Source: Halorhabdus utahensis DSM 12940 (GTDB taxonomy: Archaea > Halobacteriota > Halobacteria > Halobacteriales > Haloarculaceae). From it: 64,000 bases of DNA. Below are positions 51,591 through 60,623 of the stretch, in pieces; position 1 is the stretch's first letter; each line of letters begins with the position of its first letter. Location: positions 2,170,001 to 2,234,000 of the forward strand of contig NC_013158.1 of NCBI RefSeq assembly GCF_000023945.1. Direction: 5' to 3'. The notes under the pieces were generated by a model. It searched no databases. It saw nothing but the letters and a program-made list of their open reading frames with translations, and was not told where the DNA came from. Both the position numbers and the translations under genes were made by a program.

Positions 51591-52598
51591 ATGACGTTCG
51601 AATGTGACCCCGCAATCCAGACGACGTGGTTCCACAGTCCGCTCGAGGACTTCGAGGAGGTCTCCGTCGAGACAGAGATCCGGGAGGATCCACTCACCGG
51701 CCGCCAGAGCCGGATCGTCTCGGAGAACTTCGTCCGGCCGGAGGGCGACCCCGACATCGAGGGCGTCGTCGGGGACAGCGAGGGCTGTTTCTTCTGTCCC
51801 GAGATGGTCACCGACGCGACGCCGACCTACCCAGATTGGGTGGGGTTCGAGCGCGGCGAGTGGGGCGAGGCGACGTCGTTCCCGAACCTCAACCCCTACG
51901 GCGATCACTCCAACGTCGTCGTGCTGACTGAGGATCACTACGTTCCGATCGACGAGTTCACCGTCGAGCAGTTCACCGACGGCCTCGCGGCCGCCCTGGA
52001 GTTCGTCGGTGCCGCCTTCGAGTCAGACGCCGCCGACGAGTACGCCTCGATCAACATGAACTTCCTGCGGCCGGCCGGCAGCAGCATCATCCATCCCCAC
52101 ATGCAGACGCTGATCGACGAGTGCGGGACGAACCTCCAGGCCGACCGCGCCCAAGCGGCCCGCGCCTACCGAGATGAACACGACGCCTCCTACTGGGAGG
52201 ACGCGGTCTCGGAGACGACCGAGACCGACCGATACATCGGCTCGACCGGCGCCGTCGAGTGGGTCGCGCCGTACGCGCCCAAACACCACCGCCACGTCCG
52301 CGGCGTCGCACCGGGCGTGGACGTCCCCGACCCGACCGATCCGGTCGTCGAGGACCTGGCGGCCGGGATCGTCAACGTTCTCCGGTACTACGGGTCGGCC
52401 GGCCACAACAGTTTCAATCTCGCGATCACGTTCCAGGACGGTGACCTCTCGAACCCGCCGGTGATCGACCTGATCGCGCGGGCGGTCTTCGAGGAGTACT
52501 ACTGGTCGGACTCACCGTTCTTCGCCACGCTCCACGACGAGAGCGTCGTCGACGTGCCGCCAGAGGACTACGCCGCGGAAGCGGCCGCGTTCTTCTGA
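51591..52598 (+). CDS. Hexose-1-phosphate uridylyltransferase-like protein
   Basis: The 335-residue enzyme has CFFCPEMV (CxxC metal site, about 63-66), LNPYGDHSNVVVLTEDHYVP, and the HIT-type active site SSIIHPHMQTLIDE (HPHxQ, about 165-172). EWVAPYAPKHHRHVRGV and a terminal GHNSFNLAITF follow. This is the GalT fold, in which the central His is uridylylated while UDP is moved between hexose-1-phosphates. The conservation favours galactose-1-phosphate uridylyltransferase activity, but archaeal members may act on other sugar phosphates. The ATG at 51591 begins the conserved N-terminus. Confidence 0.82.
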   Translation: MTFECDPAIQTTWFHSPLEDFEEVSVETEIREDPLTGRQSRIVSENFVRPEGDPDIEGVVGDSEGCFFCPEMVTDATPTYPDWVGFERGEWGEATSFPNLNPYGDHSNVVVLTEDHYVPIDEFTVEQFTDGLAAALEFVGAAFESDAADEYASINMNFLRPAGSSIIHPHMQTLIDECGTNLQADRAQAARAYRDEHDASYWEDAVSETTETDRYIGSTGAVEWVAPYAPKHHRHVRGVAPGVDVPDPTDPVVEDLAAGIVNVLRYYGSAGHNSFNLAITFQDGDLSNPPVIDLIARAVFEEYYWSDSPFFATLHDESVVDVPPEDYAAEAAAFF

Positions 52599-52640
52599 GC
52601 TGGGCTGATTTTGTCTCAACCGTCGCCGTGAGCCAGGCAG

Positions 52641-52868
52641 CTACTCCGTCAGCGGGAGCACGATGCCGAACACGAGCGGCGCGATCAGACCGATCAACAC
52701 GCCGAGGATCTCCAGGTCGAGCAGGAGCGTCGATACCCACCCCTCTAACTGACCGACGAGTGCTGGACCGACGATGTGGCCCAACGCGCCGATCGTCAGG
52801 AGGCCAACGCCGAGGAGAAAGCTGTTTTTCGTCCACGCTGCGTAGTCCATGTTCCGGGTCGGTGCCAT
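52641..52868 (-). CDS. 75-residue two-span membrane protein
   Basis: The small protein reads MDYAAWTKNSFLLGVGLLTIG near its start, then has two hydrophobic helices (about 16-36 and 48-72) and ends VFGIVLPLTE. The YAAWTK opening and LPLTE end fit a widespread haloarchaeal family of unknown function. The Met at 52868 (MAPTRNMDY) is used; the Met at 52850 is possible. Confidence 0.7.
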   Translation of the reverse strand: MAPTRNMDYAAWTKNSFLLGVGLLTIGALGHIVGPALVGQLEGWVSTLLLDLEILGVLIGLIAPLVFGIVLPLTE

Positions 52869-52982
52869 CGATCTCGAATATCTCGGGCCAAAGTATAACG
52901 ATTTCGTCACGCGTCTCGGAAACCTTCGGCGGCAGTCCACGGAGTTACGAACGTCAACGTTGGATCTCTCCCGGTGATCCAC

Positions 52983-54278
52983 TCACTCGAAGACGAATGC
53001 TGCGCCAGCAGCACCGACGACGGCCGTCGTGGCGTCACCGGAGAGGGCCAGTGACGCCCCGAAACCCATTTCCGGTCTGTCATCGCCAGTCGTGAGTACC
53101 GTCTTTCGGCTCCAGGAGCTTCCCGACCGAGTGAAAGCCTCGACGGCATTCTTCCGCTCGCCACTCTCTCTGACGATGAGGGCGGTATCGCCGTCACCGG
53201 AGAGCGCGACATTCGCGTTACTCCAGGGGTCCTCCGTGGGGCTGGCTTCGAGTGTCGCCGATCGGGTCCACTCGCAGTCCGCCCACTCGAAGACGGCTGC
53301 CGGACCGCCGTAGTCCCCGGTGACCGCCGTCGTTCCGTCAGTCGATATGCCGATCACACCGTCGCGCCTCAGGAAGACGTCATCATCGATCGGGAGCGCC
53401 GATGCTTCGGTCCAGGATCCGTCAACGCGCTCGAACACGGAAACCGAACTGCGTCCCTGGGAGGCGACGAATGCTTTCGACCCATCAGCCGTGAGTGCGA
53501 CGGCCGATCCCACGTGGCTCTGTCCCTGCCATTCGCCGGTGGCGAACTTCGCCGTCTGGTGCCACTCGCCGTCGGATCGCTCGAAGACGAACGCCGCCCC
53601 CGGTGCCGGGCCGATCGGGTTCCAGACGGACGCAACCAGGTTTTCGAAGTCCGACCCGCCCGACACCGGCGGCGCACCGCTGCTCCCACTGACAGCGTGG
53701 AACGGTGCGCCGGCCAGGACTGTCTCGCCGTCGGCCGAGACCGCGACGGATTCACCGAGTGCATCGGTATACGCTGCAGATCTGTCTGCAGGGTCGGCTG
53801 CCATGTCCTCGATCAATCTCGCCCGTTGAATCCACTCTCCGTCGACGCGTTCGAAGACGTACACCGCGCCGGATGGGCGTGTCTCGCGTCGCTCGTCGAA
53901 CGCGCATCCGACGACAGCTGTCCTGCCGTCAGCCGACAGTGCCACACCGAATCCAAACATAGACTTTTCCTCTATCGTTTCGGGAACGAGCTTCCCGTTT
54001 TGGGTCCACGATCCGTCTGTTCGTTCGAAGACGTAGGCAGCGCCTGTTTCCGTCCCGTCGGGCGTGTCTGCTCGAGATGCGCCGACGAGTACTGTCGATC
54101 CGTCCGCCGATACCGCGACCTCGTGGCCGAAATTGTCGCCAGTGCCGCCGTCGTCAGCTGTGAGTCCCGTTCGGTCTTCGAAGGATTGGCCCGGAGCGGC
54201 GATCCCGCTGCAGCCGGCAACTGCCGTGATACTCGCCGAGCCGAGGAGTGCCAGGGCCCGCCGGCGGTAGATGTCCAT
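52983..54278 (-). CDS. Lipoprotein with FG-GAP-like beta-propeller
   Basis: This 431-residue protein has a basic start and lipobox (RRRALALLGSASITAVAGC, Cys near residue 23). Seven or so repeats of about 55 residues follow, of the form FGxxVAVSADGxTVLVGA ... GAAYVFERxDGxW. These are FG-GAP/integrin-alpha-like propeller blades (e.g. SMFGFGVALSADGRTAVVGC, LGESVAVSADGETVLAGAPF). It should be anchored on the outer face of the membrane and bind a ligand or ions. No enzyme motif is seen. The start at 54278 gives the signal sequence. Confidence 0.82.
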   Translation of the reverse strand: MDIYRRRALALLGSASITAVAGCSGIAAPGQSFEDRTGLTADDGGTGDNFGHEVAVSADGSTVLVGASRADTPDGTETGAAYVFERTDGSWTQNGKLVPETIEEKSMFGFGVALSADGRTAVVGCAFDERRETRPSGAVYVFERVDGEWIQRARLIEDMAADPADRSAAYTDALGESVAVSADGETVLAGAPFHAVSGSSGAPPVSGGSDFENLVASVWNPIGPAPGAAFVFERSDGEWHQTAKFATGEWQGQSHVGSAVALTADGSKAFVASQGRSSVSVFERVDGSWTEASALPIDDDVFLRRDGVIGISTDGTTAVTGDYGGPAAVFEWADCEWTRSATLEASPTEDPWSNANVALSGDGDTALIVRESGERKNAVEAFTRSGSSWSRKTVLTTGDDRPEMGFGASLALSGDATTAVVGAAGAAFVFE

Positions 54279-54439
54279 ATCGAAAATGCACAACGATAGA
54301 ACAAAAATTATGCTGGTGACCGGCACCTGCCGACCCGTGGTTCCGGTCGATCCGGCGCAGTTGGTCCGAGCCCACCGTCGTCTCGACGCCGACGACGGAA
54401 CGGAAAGAGTCATAATCGCCGGTTCTCGTAGATCCGTGT

Positions 54440-54676
54440 ATGTTAGATGTTGTAGTCGAGCAACTCACTGGCGTCGCGATGGCACTTTTGGCCGGCGTGT
54501 TGACGCTCGTCGGATTTCTCGCAGAATCCGCAGGTTTCGAGAGTCTCGCCGCCGGCCAGCAGATGGTCGGCGTCTGGGAAATCGTCGTCGGCGCGCTCCT
54601 CTTGATCGCGGGTGCGAAACTGGTGCGGGACGAAGCCCTGCCGCGGATCATGGCCGTCACCGACGACTCGGCCTGA
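54440..54676 (+). CDS. 78-residue membrane protein
   Basis: Two hydrophobic helices (about 8-28 and 42-62) flank a short loop (ESAGFESLAAGQQMVG), and the tail RDEALPRIMAVTDDSA is charged. The pattern GVWEIVVGALLLIAGAKLV resembles small haloarchaeal membrane proteins of unknown function. It converges with the RaSEA gene, with only two bases between stop codons. Confidence 0.65.
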   Translation: MLDVVVEQLTGVAMALLAGVLTLVGFLAESAGFESLAAGQQMVGVWEIVVGALLLIAGAKLVRDEALPRIMAVTDDSA

Positions 54677-54677
54677 C

Positions 54678-55754
54678 TCACTGCGCCAGCGGCAACGAAT
54701 AGCTTTTCTCGCGCTCCCGGACGATATCCCAGGTTCGCTCACACTCACACTCGACCTGCGTGAACACGCTCGGGTCCTGCCGGAGGTTGAAGTCCTTGAT
54801 CGCCGTCTGGACATGATCGTCACACTCTCCGCAGTTATGCGGTCCCCGGTCGCTACCGTGGCCGACGGGATCCGAGACGACGGTCACGTCTTCTTCGGCC
54901 GTTTCCCGGAGGACCTCGGCGACGCTCCAGAGCCATGGCGGGCGGTAGCCGCCGTCGAAGTAGAGCTGTTCGACCATCGTGTAGCGCTGGACGTTCGTCG
55001 GGTTCATCGAGACGGTGTGACAGCCCTCGACGGCCGCACATCGCTCGACCGAGGAGATCATGTCCTCGATCGCCTCGTTTTCGCTGAGGAACGGCGGCTT
55101 CATGAGGAGATAGGCCTTCACGCCGGCGTCGGCGGCGACCGCCTCCGTGCAGGCGTCCTCGAAGTCGGCGAAGTCGAAGTACTTGTTTACGCAGTCGTGG
55201 CGAACCCGATCGGTCGCCGTCTCCAGACCGATCGCCACGTCAGTTTCCAGACCCTGCTCGCGGAAGTCCGCGATCTTCTCCCGATCGACGAAATCGGGGA
55301 GCGATTCGACGACGATCCGATTCCGATCACCGAAGGCGTCGGCGATGGCTTGCTGGGTCTCGGCCGGGACCTCGCGCTCGTCGAGGAAGCTCCCAGACGT
55401 GTAGATCTTGACCTGCCGGCAGGTGCCGTCGTGGGTCTCGCGCTCCTGTTCGAGTGCGGCATCGATCTGGGCGAGGAGGTCCTCGTGGGCGACCGTCCCG
55501 CCGTCGACGCTCTCGGCCACGTAGCCACACATCGTACACCCGCCGGCCCGGGCCCACCGACACCCGCCGGTGTTGAGGACGATCGTCAGCGAATCGACGA
55601 CGCCGTCGGGCGTGTTGTCCCTGTCGATCCAGACCCGGGTGGGCTCGTCGGGTTCGTAGGACGCGTCGTTGCGGGATCGGATCTCCCGCATCACTTTGTT
55701 GTGGGCGTCCATGCCCCGTCCCTGCTCGTAGACGTCCGGACTCGGCTGGCTCAT
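54678..55754 (-). CDS. Archaeosine-synthesis radical SAM lyase RaSEA
   Basis: The 358-residue protein has a Cys cluster GGCRWARAGGCTMCGYV (Cys65, Cys73, Cys76) that would hold the [4Fe-4S] cluster. KIYTSGSFLDEREVP, VESLPDFVD, VAIGLETATDRVRHDCVNK and LLMKPPFLSE follow, the Elp3-like radical SAM core. The C-terminal part has a further Cys/His set (HNCGECDDHV; FTQVECECERTW). It fits RaSEA, which with ArcS turns lysine-adducted preQ0 in tRNA position 15 into archaeosine. ArcS and TgtA are encoded nearby on the same strand, which supports the assignment. Confidence 0.88.
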   Translation of the reverse strand: MSQPSPDVYEQGRGMDAHNKVMREIRSRNDASYEPDEPTRVWIDRDNTPDGVVDSLTIVLNTGGCRWARAGGCTMCGYVAESVDGGTVAHEDLLAQIDAALEQERETHDGTCRQVKIYTSGSFLDEREVPAETQQAIADAFGDRNRIVVESLPDFVDREKIADFREQGLETDVAIGLETATDRVRHDCVNKYFDFADFEDACTEAVAADAGVKAYLLMKPPFLSENEAIEDMISSVERCAAVEGCHTVSMNPTNVQRYTMVEQLYFDGGYRPPWLWSVAEVLRETAEEDVTVVSDPVGHGSDRGPHNCGECDDHVQTAIKDFNLRQDPSVFTQVECECERTWDIVREREKSYSLPLAQ

Positions 55755-55805
55755 TGGAAGCTGATAGCCGGTCAGTGCCTAAAGCCCCTGCGGGACGACC
55801 GGACC

Positions 55806-56048
55806 CTACTCTTTTCGCTCTTCTTCTGCCCACTCCCGACCTGCCTGTTCGACCCGTTCGCGCTGCTCCGCGGAGATGCCCGACTCGCGTGCCTCCTCCA
55901 GCTGGGACTCGATGAGCGAATTGAGTTGTGGGCCCCAGACGTCCGGTGGATTCTCCTGGATATAGGTGACCCATCGCTCGATCTCCGCGCGGCGCTGCTC
56001 GCGGTTGCGCTCGTGTTTCTCGGCCAGTGGCTCACTCGAGTCGGTCAT
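55806..56048 (-). CDS. 80-residue acidic helical protein
   Basis: The product is all-helical (EKHERNREQRRAEIERWVTY; LIESQLEEARESGISAEQRE) with a central PPDVWGPQLN. It resembles small haloarchaeal proteins found beside nucleotidyltransferase-like genes, but I cannot name the family. Its start overlaps the end of an upstream truncated frame. GC3 and Glu content fit a real gene. Confidence 0.6.
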   Translation of the reverse strand: MTDSSEPLAEKHERNREQRRAEIERWVTYIQENPPDVWGPQLNSLIESQLEEARESGISAEQRERVEQAGREWAEEERKE

Positions 56049-56199
56049 ACTCGTCCTCGACGCCGAGCGCGTCTACCCATCGTTCGAGTTCGGGTACATT
56101 GAACTTTTCTCGAATATCATCGGTATGTTTAGTTAGGCGATTCCCGGGTGGGAACAGCCAGAAAGCCCCGAGTGGCTCCGATCGAGGGTAGCGAGGGAC
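56032..56199 (-). pseudogene. C-terminal remnant of an upstream partner gene
   Basis: The frame ends RLTKHTDDIREKFNVPELER plus about 14 more residues, which read as good protein and overlap the next start, as an intact operon partner would. Upstream of about 56199 the reading frame passes into hairpin-rich noncoding sequence with no proper start. I interpret this as the 3' end of a gene whose front has been lost. It may have been a nucleotidyltransferase-like partner of the 80-residue protein, but that is a guess. Confidence 0.4.
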
Positions 56200-56729
56200 C
56201 GTAGTACTACATACAAGAGATGAGTATTGGAGAGTGGGAAGCCCACGCCCGCTCGACTCGGGGGACTCGCTCACGGGTCGCTTGCTCACGGGTCACTTCG
56301 TTCCCCGTTCGCATTCGAGGCGCTCACGTCCGCTCGCGCCTCGCTCTCCCCGTTCGCGTTTTCGTGGCCTCGCCCTGCTCGGCCACGCACTCGTTGCGCT
56401 CCTCACTCACTTCGTTCGTTGCGGTGTCCGCTCACGGGCGCGAAGCGCCCGTTCGCGCGTGCCGAGGCGCTGCGCGCCTTGCGCCTTACTTCGTCCGCCG
56501 TCCCCGAGCGGGCACCCCCTTCCATTCCCGCCCGTTTCGGCCGCTCAGTGGGGCGGTTCGGGTGGGACTGAAAGGGGCGAGGCGGTCGGCGACGGCGCGC
56601 ACGGGCAAGCACTGCTGCGAGGGAGCGCGCGACCGAGCGAAGCGCGCAGCCGGCGCACCGAGCCGACCGCCTCGGGGCTTTCTGGCTGTTGCCAGCGATT
56701 CCTGCCAAACTAAACACTACCATATCATC
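56200..56729. other. Hairpin-rich noncoding stretch
   Basis: About 500 bp with no gene. It is dense in short complementary words (GGGCGCGAAGCGCCC near 56435-56451; GGCGCTGCGCGCC near 56465-56480; CGAGCGAAGCGCG near 56632) and recurring CACGGGTCGC/CACTTCGTTC motifs. Near its left end GTGGGAAGCCCACGCC (56233-56248) resembles the subterminal hairpin of IS200/IS605 ends. All frames are interrupted or compositionally unlike haloarchaeal proteins. Confidence 0.55.
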
Positions 56730-57146
56730 TCACGATCGCCGAAATCCGAGTGCCGCCAGCGCGGCTCGGCCGTAGGCCCACACGGCGACCACCACGACGG
56801 CCCCGACCGCGTCCGCGAGGATGTCCCCCACGCCAAAGGAGCGGTAGGGGATCAACAACTGGACGAGTTCGAGCAGGATGCCGTAGGCGACGACGATGAT
56901 GGGGACGACCGCTGGATGGAGCGTCGGCTCGTCGGGCGTATCCAGCAGTGCGTACACCAGCGTCAGGCTGAAAAAGGCGTAGCCGAAGACGTGCAGCCAG
57001 GTCGCCTGTGTGAGCAGGCCGAACGGTCCCGATCGGGCGATATCCGACGAAGGTTCGACGACCGCCGCGACGAAGAGGATCGCCGTGACGACGAGGACGA
57101 CCAGCCACCGCAGCGATCGATCAGCCTGCCGGGAGCGGGTGCTCAT
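56730..57146 (-). CDS. VanZ-like membrane protein
   Basis: The 138-residue protein has four hydrophobic helices. The VanZ signature elements are HVFGYAFFSLTLVYAL (His-bearing helix), ILLELVQLLIPYRSFGVGDILADAVGA (E-x-x-Q ... R-x-x-x-x-x-D) and a final AVWAYGRAAL helix. VanZ-like proteins are envelope-associated and of unclear activity in archaea. Its ATG overlaps the arcS stop (ATGA), so it is translated from the arcS message. Confidence 0.82.
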   Translation of the reverse strand: MSTRSRQADRSLRWLVVLVVTAILFVAAVVEPSSDIARSGPFGLLTQATWLHVFGYAFFSLTLVYALLDTPDEPTLHPAVVPIIVVAYGILLELVQLLIPYRSFGVGDILADAVGAVVVVAVWAYGRAALAALGFRRS

Positions 57147-58891
57147 TTTTCTTCGACGTGGCGGACCTCGCTGGCGATCCCGCGCGAACTGTCGACCATC
57201 TCCGGCCCGCTCATGTTCGCCCGGCCGACCGCGAACGCCGAGGGCCCTTCGAAGACCACTTCGTCACCGACGCGGATCGAGTCGTCGGCGTCGATGATCC
57301 CCGGCGCGAGCACGCTGCCGTGGGGGACGAAATCGTCGATCTCGACGCGCTTCGTGGGGACATCAGCATCGACCCACTGACGAGCGCCGGCGAGCGTCAG
57401 CGCGAGGACGCCGTACTCGGGCACCATCGCGGCGAGTTGCTCGCCGTCGTCGTCTCGAACCCGGAGCTTCGGATAGCGACTCTCGACGCTGAAGTCCCCG
57501 AAGAGTTCGTTGCCAGCGTCCGCGCCGAACTGGTAGTCGGCGATGGCGCGGATTACGTTGTGCTGGCGCTCACGCTTGCGATACTTTTGCTCGCCCGCGA
57601 GCGCTTCCGAGAGGTTCGCGAGCGATTCGTCGGTCGTGGGATGGTCGACGACGGTGTACTCGAACTCCCGATCCAGCCGATCCTCGACGCGCTCGGTGAT
57701 CGCCCGGTAGTCCTCGGGAACGTGGGCGATCACGCGCGGGTAGTCGTTGGCGGCGAGGTAGGCTTCGAGCACATCCGCGACGAATTCGATCTCCGTCTCG
57801 GACCACCGGCCGGTGACGACGGTGTCGTAGTGCTGGGCCGGGTAGGTGAGTTCGAGTTCCTGGGGGACGACGCCGATCGGCGAGGTCATCGAGGCGACGT
57901 GCCCGCGGTAGTTGATCGCCTCGCGGAACTGGCCGTGGCTCTGGGAGTCGCTGTAGGGTTTGGTCGCCGAGCACGGCACCAGAACGAGGGGGGCATCGAA
58001 GCGGTTGCGGTAGCGGTCGGTGACCCGCTCGGCGAAGCGCTGGATCTCGACCCGCCGGAGGGTGTCGTCGGTCGACGCCGTGATCTCCGCCTTCCGGAGC
58101 AGCGGCGTCCGCCCTTCGAGGTAGTCGTACTCGTCGTCCAGCCGACGCATCGTCGCGGTCAGCCACTGCTCGTGGCGGGCCTGGCCCTCGATGTAGTCCC
58201 GAAGTTCCCCATTTCGAATCCGGTTGCGGACGGTCCGGAGCTCGGCGTCGAGGACGTTCTCGTTGTGCTCGACGCAGTCCTCGCGGTCGAAGTCCTCGAC
58301 AGCCTGCTGACACGCCGGGCACGAACACGGGAGTTCGTCGAGGTCGTCGACTCGATACTCGCCGTCGCGGGTGAGATACCAGCCTTGCGTCCCACGGACG
58401 ACGGCGCGGTCCGTGTCGAAGAGGTCGACCCCGGCGTACGCGAGGGTGGCGACGTTGCCTGGCGAGGCGACGCCTGGAAGGTAGAGCCCGGCGTCCGGCG
58501 GGATCGACTCCCGAGTCTCGACGATGGCCTCGACGAACGCCTCGCTGTGGCCGACCAGGCCGGCCCCGCCGGCGAGGACGTACGCGTCGGTGCCGTGATC
58601 GGCAGCCGTCTCCGGGGAGATGACGGCGGCGCTGGGATACTCGACGTCCGGGACGGCGGGGTCGAAGGCTGTCTGAACTTCATCGGGCGTCCCGGCCGGG
58701 AACCCGCGGTGGGGCAGGACCGTCAACTCGTCGTCGCTGCCATCCGGGACCTGGCGATCTTCCGTCCAGAGGTCACCGGCGTCGACGAGCACGTCGTCGA
58801 TCAGCGCCGGCGTGGTGATCGACGCGGCCAGCCTGAGGTCGCCGATCCTGGCGGCCCCGTCCCGGTCGATCACTTCGAAATACTCGGTCAT
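57143..58891 (-). CDS. arcS: Archaeosine synthase subunit ArcS (TgtA2)
   Basis: This 582-residue TGT paralogue has an N-terminal TGT-like half (SITTPALIDDVL, HRGFPAGTPDEVQ), a Cys-rich segment (LPCSCPACQQAVEDFDREDC), and the ArcS-specific PCSATKPYSDSQSH region. It ends in a PUA RNA-binding domain (about 500-580; VDADVPTKRVEIDDFVPHGS, GDEVVFEGPSAFAVGRA). ArcS attaches lysine to preQ0 at tRNA position 15 before RaSEA completes archaeosine. The Met at 58891 (MTEYFEVIDRDG) is preferred over 58900. Confidence 0.92.
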   Translation of the reverse strand: MTEYFEVIDRDGAARIGDLRLAASITTPALIDDVLVDAGDLWTEDRQVPDGSDDELTVLPHRGFPAGTPDEVQTAFDPAVPDVEYPSAAVISPETAADHGTDAYVLAGGAGLVGHSEAFVEAIVETRESIPPDAGLYLPGVASPGNVATLAYAGVDLFDTDRAVVRGTQGWYLTRDGEYRVDDLDELPCSCPACQQAVEDFDREDCVEHNENVLDAELRTVRNRIRNGELRDYIEGQARHEQWLTATMRRLDDEYDYLEGRTPLLRKAEITASTDDTLRRVEIQRFAERVTDRYRNRFDAPLVLVPCSATKPYSDSQSHGQFREAINYRGHVASMTSPIGVVPQELELTYPAQHYDTVVTGRWSETEIEFVADVLEAYLAANDYPRVIAHVPEDYRAITERVEDRLDREFEYTVVDHPTTDESLANLSEALAGEQKYRKRERQHNVIRAIADYQFGADAGNELFGDFSVESRYPKLRVRDDDGEQLAAMVPEYGVLALTLAGARQWVDADVPTKRVEIDDFVPHGSVLAPGIIDADDSIRVGDEVVFEGPSAFAVGRANMSGPEMVDSSRGIASEVRHVEEK

Positions 58892-59209
58892 GGAACCCAT
58901 TCGGAGACGCGCTCACAACTATCTTTCCAGTCCCGAACGCTCTCAGTCCGAAACCGATCCGCCGCCCCCTCAACCGTCTGTCTCAGCCCGGCGATACGCT
59001 ATATATACGATATTTGATCTGATTCGACTATATCCGGCATTTCTTTGCGGCAAGTGAAAACAATCAAAACGAGTATAATTATTTCGAATCGATGGTCTAT
59101 ATCCGCCAATAACCGTTCAAGAGTCGAAATTTGAATATCAAATATCCTTCTAAAATCCGCTACAGAGAACGTTCATATCCCTCACGTTCATCAAATCAAA
59201 TTGCCTACC
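58892..59209. other. Divergent arcS/sod intergenic region
   Basis: This gap of about 318 bp is AT-rich from 58990 to 59160 and has TATATATA at 59001-59008 and several A/T words. It must hold promoters for arcS and sod. TTCATATC at 59172-59179, about 34 bp before the sod ATG, is a plausible TATA element. No gene or structured RNA is evident. Confidence 0.45.
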
Positions 59210-59812
59210 ATGAGCGACTACGAGCTACCGCCGCTACCGTACGACTACGACGCACTGGAACCGCACATCTCCGAACAGGTACTGCGCTGGCATCACGACA
59301 CCCACCATCAGGGTTACGTCAACGGCTGGAACGCCGCCGAGGAGACCCTCGCCGAGAACCGCGAGGCCGGTGAGTTCGACTCCTCGGCCGGGGCGATCCG
59401 CAACGTCACGCACAACGGCTCCGGCCACGTCCTGCACGACCTCTTCTGGCAGTCGATGAGCCCGGAGGGTGGCGACGAACCCGCGGGCGACCTCCGCGAG
59501 CGAATCGAGGAGGACTTCGGCTCCTATGACGCCTGGAAGGGCGAGTTCGAGGCTGCCGCCAGCGGGGCCGGCGGCTGGGCGCTTTTGGTCTACGATTCGT
59601 TCAGCAACCAGCTTCGCAACGTCGTCGTCGACAAACACGACCAGGGCGCGCTCTGGGGCAGCCACCCCGTCCTGGCGCTGGACGTCTGGGAGCACTCCTA
59701 CTACCACGACTACGGTCCAGCCCGCGGTGACTTCGTCGCAAACTTCTTCGAGGTCGTCGACTGGGAGGAACCCGCCGCGCGCTTCGAGCAGGCCGTCGAA
59801 CTGTTCGAGTAG
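59210..59812 (+). CDS. sod: Fe/Mn superoxide dismutase
   Basis: The 200-residue enzyme begins YELPPLPYDYDALEPHISEQ. It carries the metal ligands His28 (RWHHDTHHQGY), a second His in SGHVLHDLFWQ, and Asp/His in LDVWEHSYYHDYG near residues 160-165. The GGWALLVYD strand is also typical. It dismutates superoxide in the cytoplasm. Haloarchaeal members are usually Mn-dependent, but the metal cannot be fixed here. The ATG at 59210 is chosen over an alternative start nine bases earlier. Confidence 0.95.
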   Translation: MSDYELPPLPYDYDALEPHISEQVLRWHHDTHHQGYVNGWNAAEETLAENREAGEFDSSAGAIRNVTHNGSGHVLHDLFWQSMSPEGGDEPAGDLRERIEEDFGSYDAWKGEFEAAASGAGGWALLVYDSFSNQLRNVVVDKHDQGALWGSHPVLALDVWEHSYYHDYGPARGDFVANFFEVVDWEEPAARFEQAVELFE

Positions 59813-59966
59813 ATACGCGACGTCGTCTCGAACACCCGACAGTGGGTATTTTCGCGGAGCCATTTTCCGGCCGCTGAACTCTCCGTTACTCGATCACGGC
59901 CACGGTCGAGCTGACCGTGCCCCGCAATATTATCACGTGACGCCCCAAACGCAGCGTCGCCGACAA

Positions 59967-60569
59967 TCAGGCGTCGTCCGTGGTCTCCGCTGTCGTCCCC
60001 CACTCGCCGCGGTGGTATGTGAGCGCTTCAGCCTCGGGGTTCAACAACTCGGCCGCTTCGACCTTCCCGACGTAGACCGTGTGATCGCCCGCCTCGAAGC
60101 TATCGTACACCGAACAGTCGACGTACGCGAGGTCGTCGTCGAAGACGGGCGCACCCGTGGCCGGCGCGTCGGTCGCTTCGGCGAGGGGATCGCCATCGTC
60201 GGTCATCCCCGCGAAGAACTCGCCGACCTCGCGTTGGTCTCCCGCGAGGATGTTGACGGCGAACCCGTCGTCGTCTCCGTCGGCGAGTCGCCGGTGGGCG
60301 TCGGTGTCGTGGTCGAGCGAGATCAACACGAGCGGCGGGTCCATCGACAGACTGGCGAAGGCGCTGACGGTGATGCCGTGGGGCGGCTCACCCGGCAGCG
60401 TCACGACGGTCACGCCGGTCGCGAACTGCCCGAGGACGGCCCGGAACTGCTCAGCGTCGACCATCGTTACCGATCCCTCAGCAGGATCGTCCGCGTCGTC
60501 CATGTCGTCGATACGATCCGTCCAGTCAGTGACTGCGTCATACACGCTCCGTACGAGGTCGATCGACAT
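59967..60569 (-). CDS. Flavin reductase-like FMN-binding protein
   Basis: The 200-residue protein has an acidic lead (about 1-38), then the flavin reductase/split-barrel domain: FRAVLGQFATGVTVVTLPG, GITVSAFASLSMDPPLVLIS, FAVNILAGDQREVGEFFAG and AYVDCSVYDSFEAGDHTVYVGKV. Such proteins bind FMN and reduce it with NAD(P)H or serve monooxygenases. The start at 60569 (MSIDLVRS) is a choice; MVDAEQFRAV at about residue 36 would give the bare domain. Confidence 0.85.
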   Translation of the reverse strand: MSIDLVRSVYDAVTDWTDRIDDMDDADDPAEGSVTMVDAEQFRAVLGQFATGVTVVTLPGEPPHGITVSAFASLSMDPPLVLISLDHDTDAHRRLADGDDDGFAVNILAGDQREVGEFFAGMTDDGDPLAEATDAPATGAPVFDDDLAYVDCSVYDSFEAGDHTVYVGKVEAAELLNPEAEALTYHRGEWGTTAETTDDA

Positions 60570-60623
60570 TAGCCCTTGCTGCATCCGAATACAGTTGGGT
60601 ATCTGAGACGTTCGCCATCCGCG

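Noticed and set aside
54612-56102. 496-codon frame opposite RaSEA
   Set aside because: RaSEA's Cys cluster and radical SAM motifs lie on the other strand; the rightward product has no motif.
56220-57380. 386-codon rightward frame over the hairpin-rich stretch, vanZ and the arcS end
   Set aside because: The translation is low-complexity and overlaps two supported leftward genes.
57158-59017. 619-codon frame opposite arcS
   Set aside because: The leftward strand carries ArcS motifs including PCSATKPY and the PUA domain; the rightward frame is a mirror of it.
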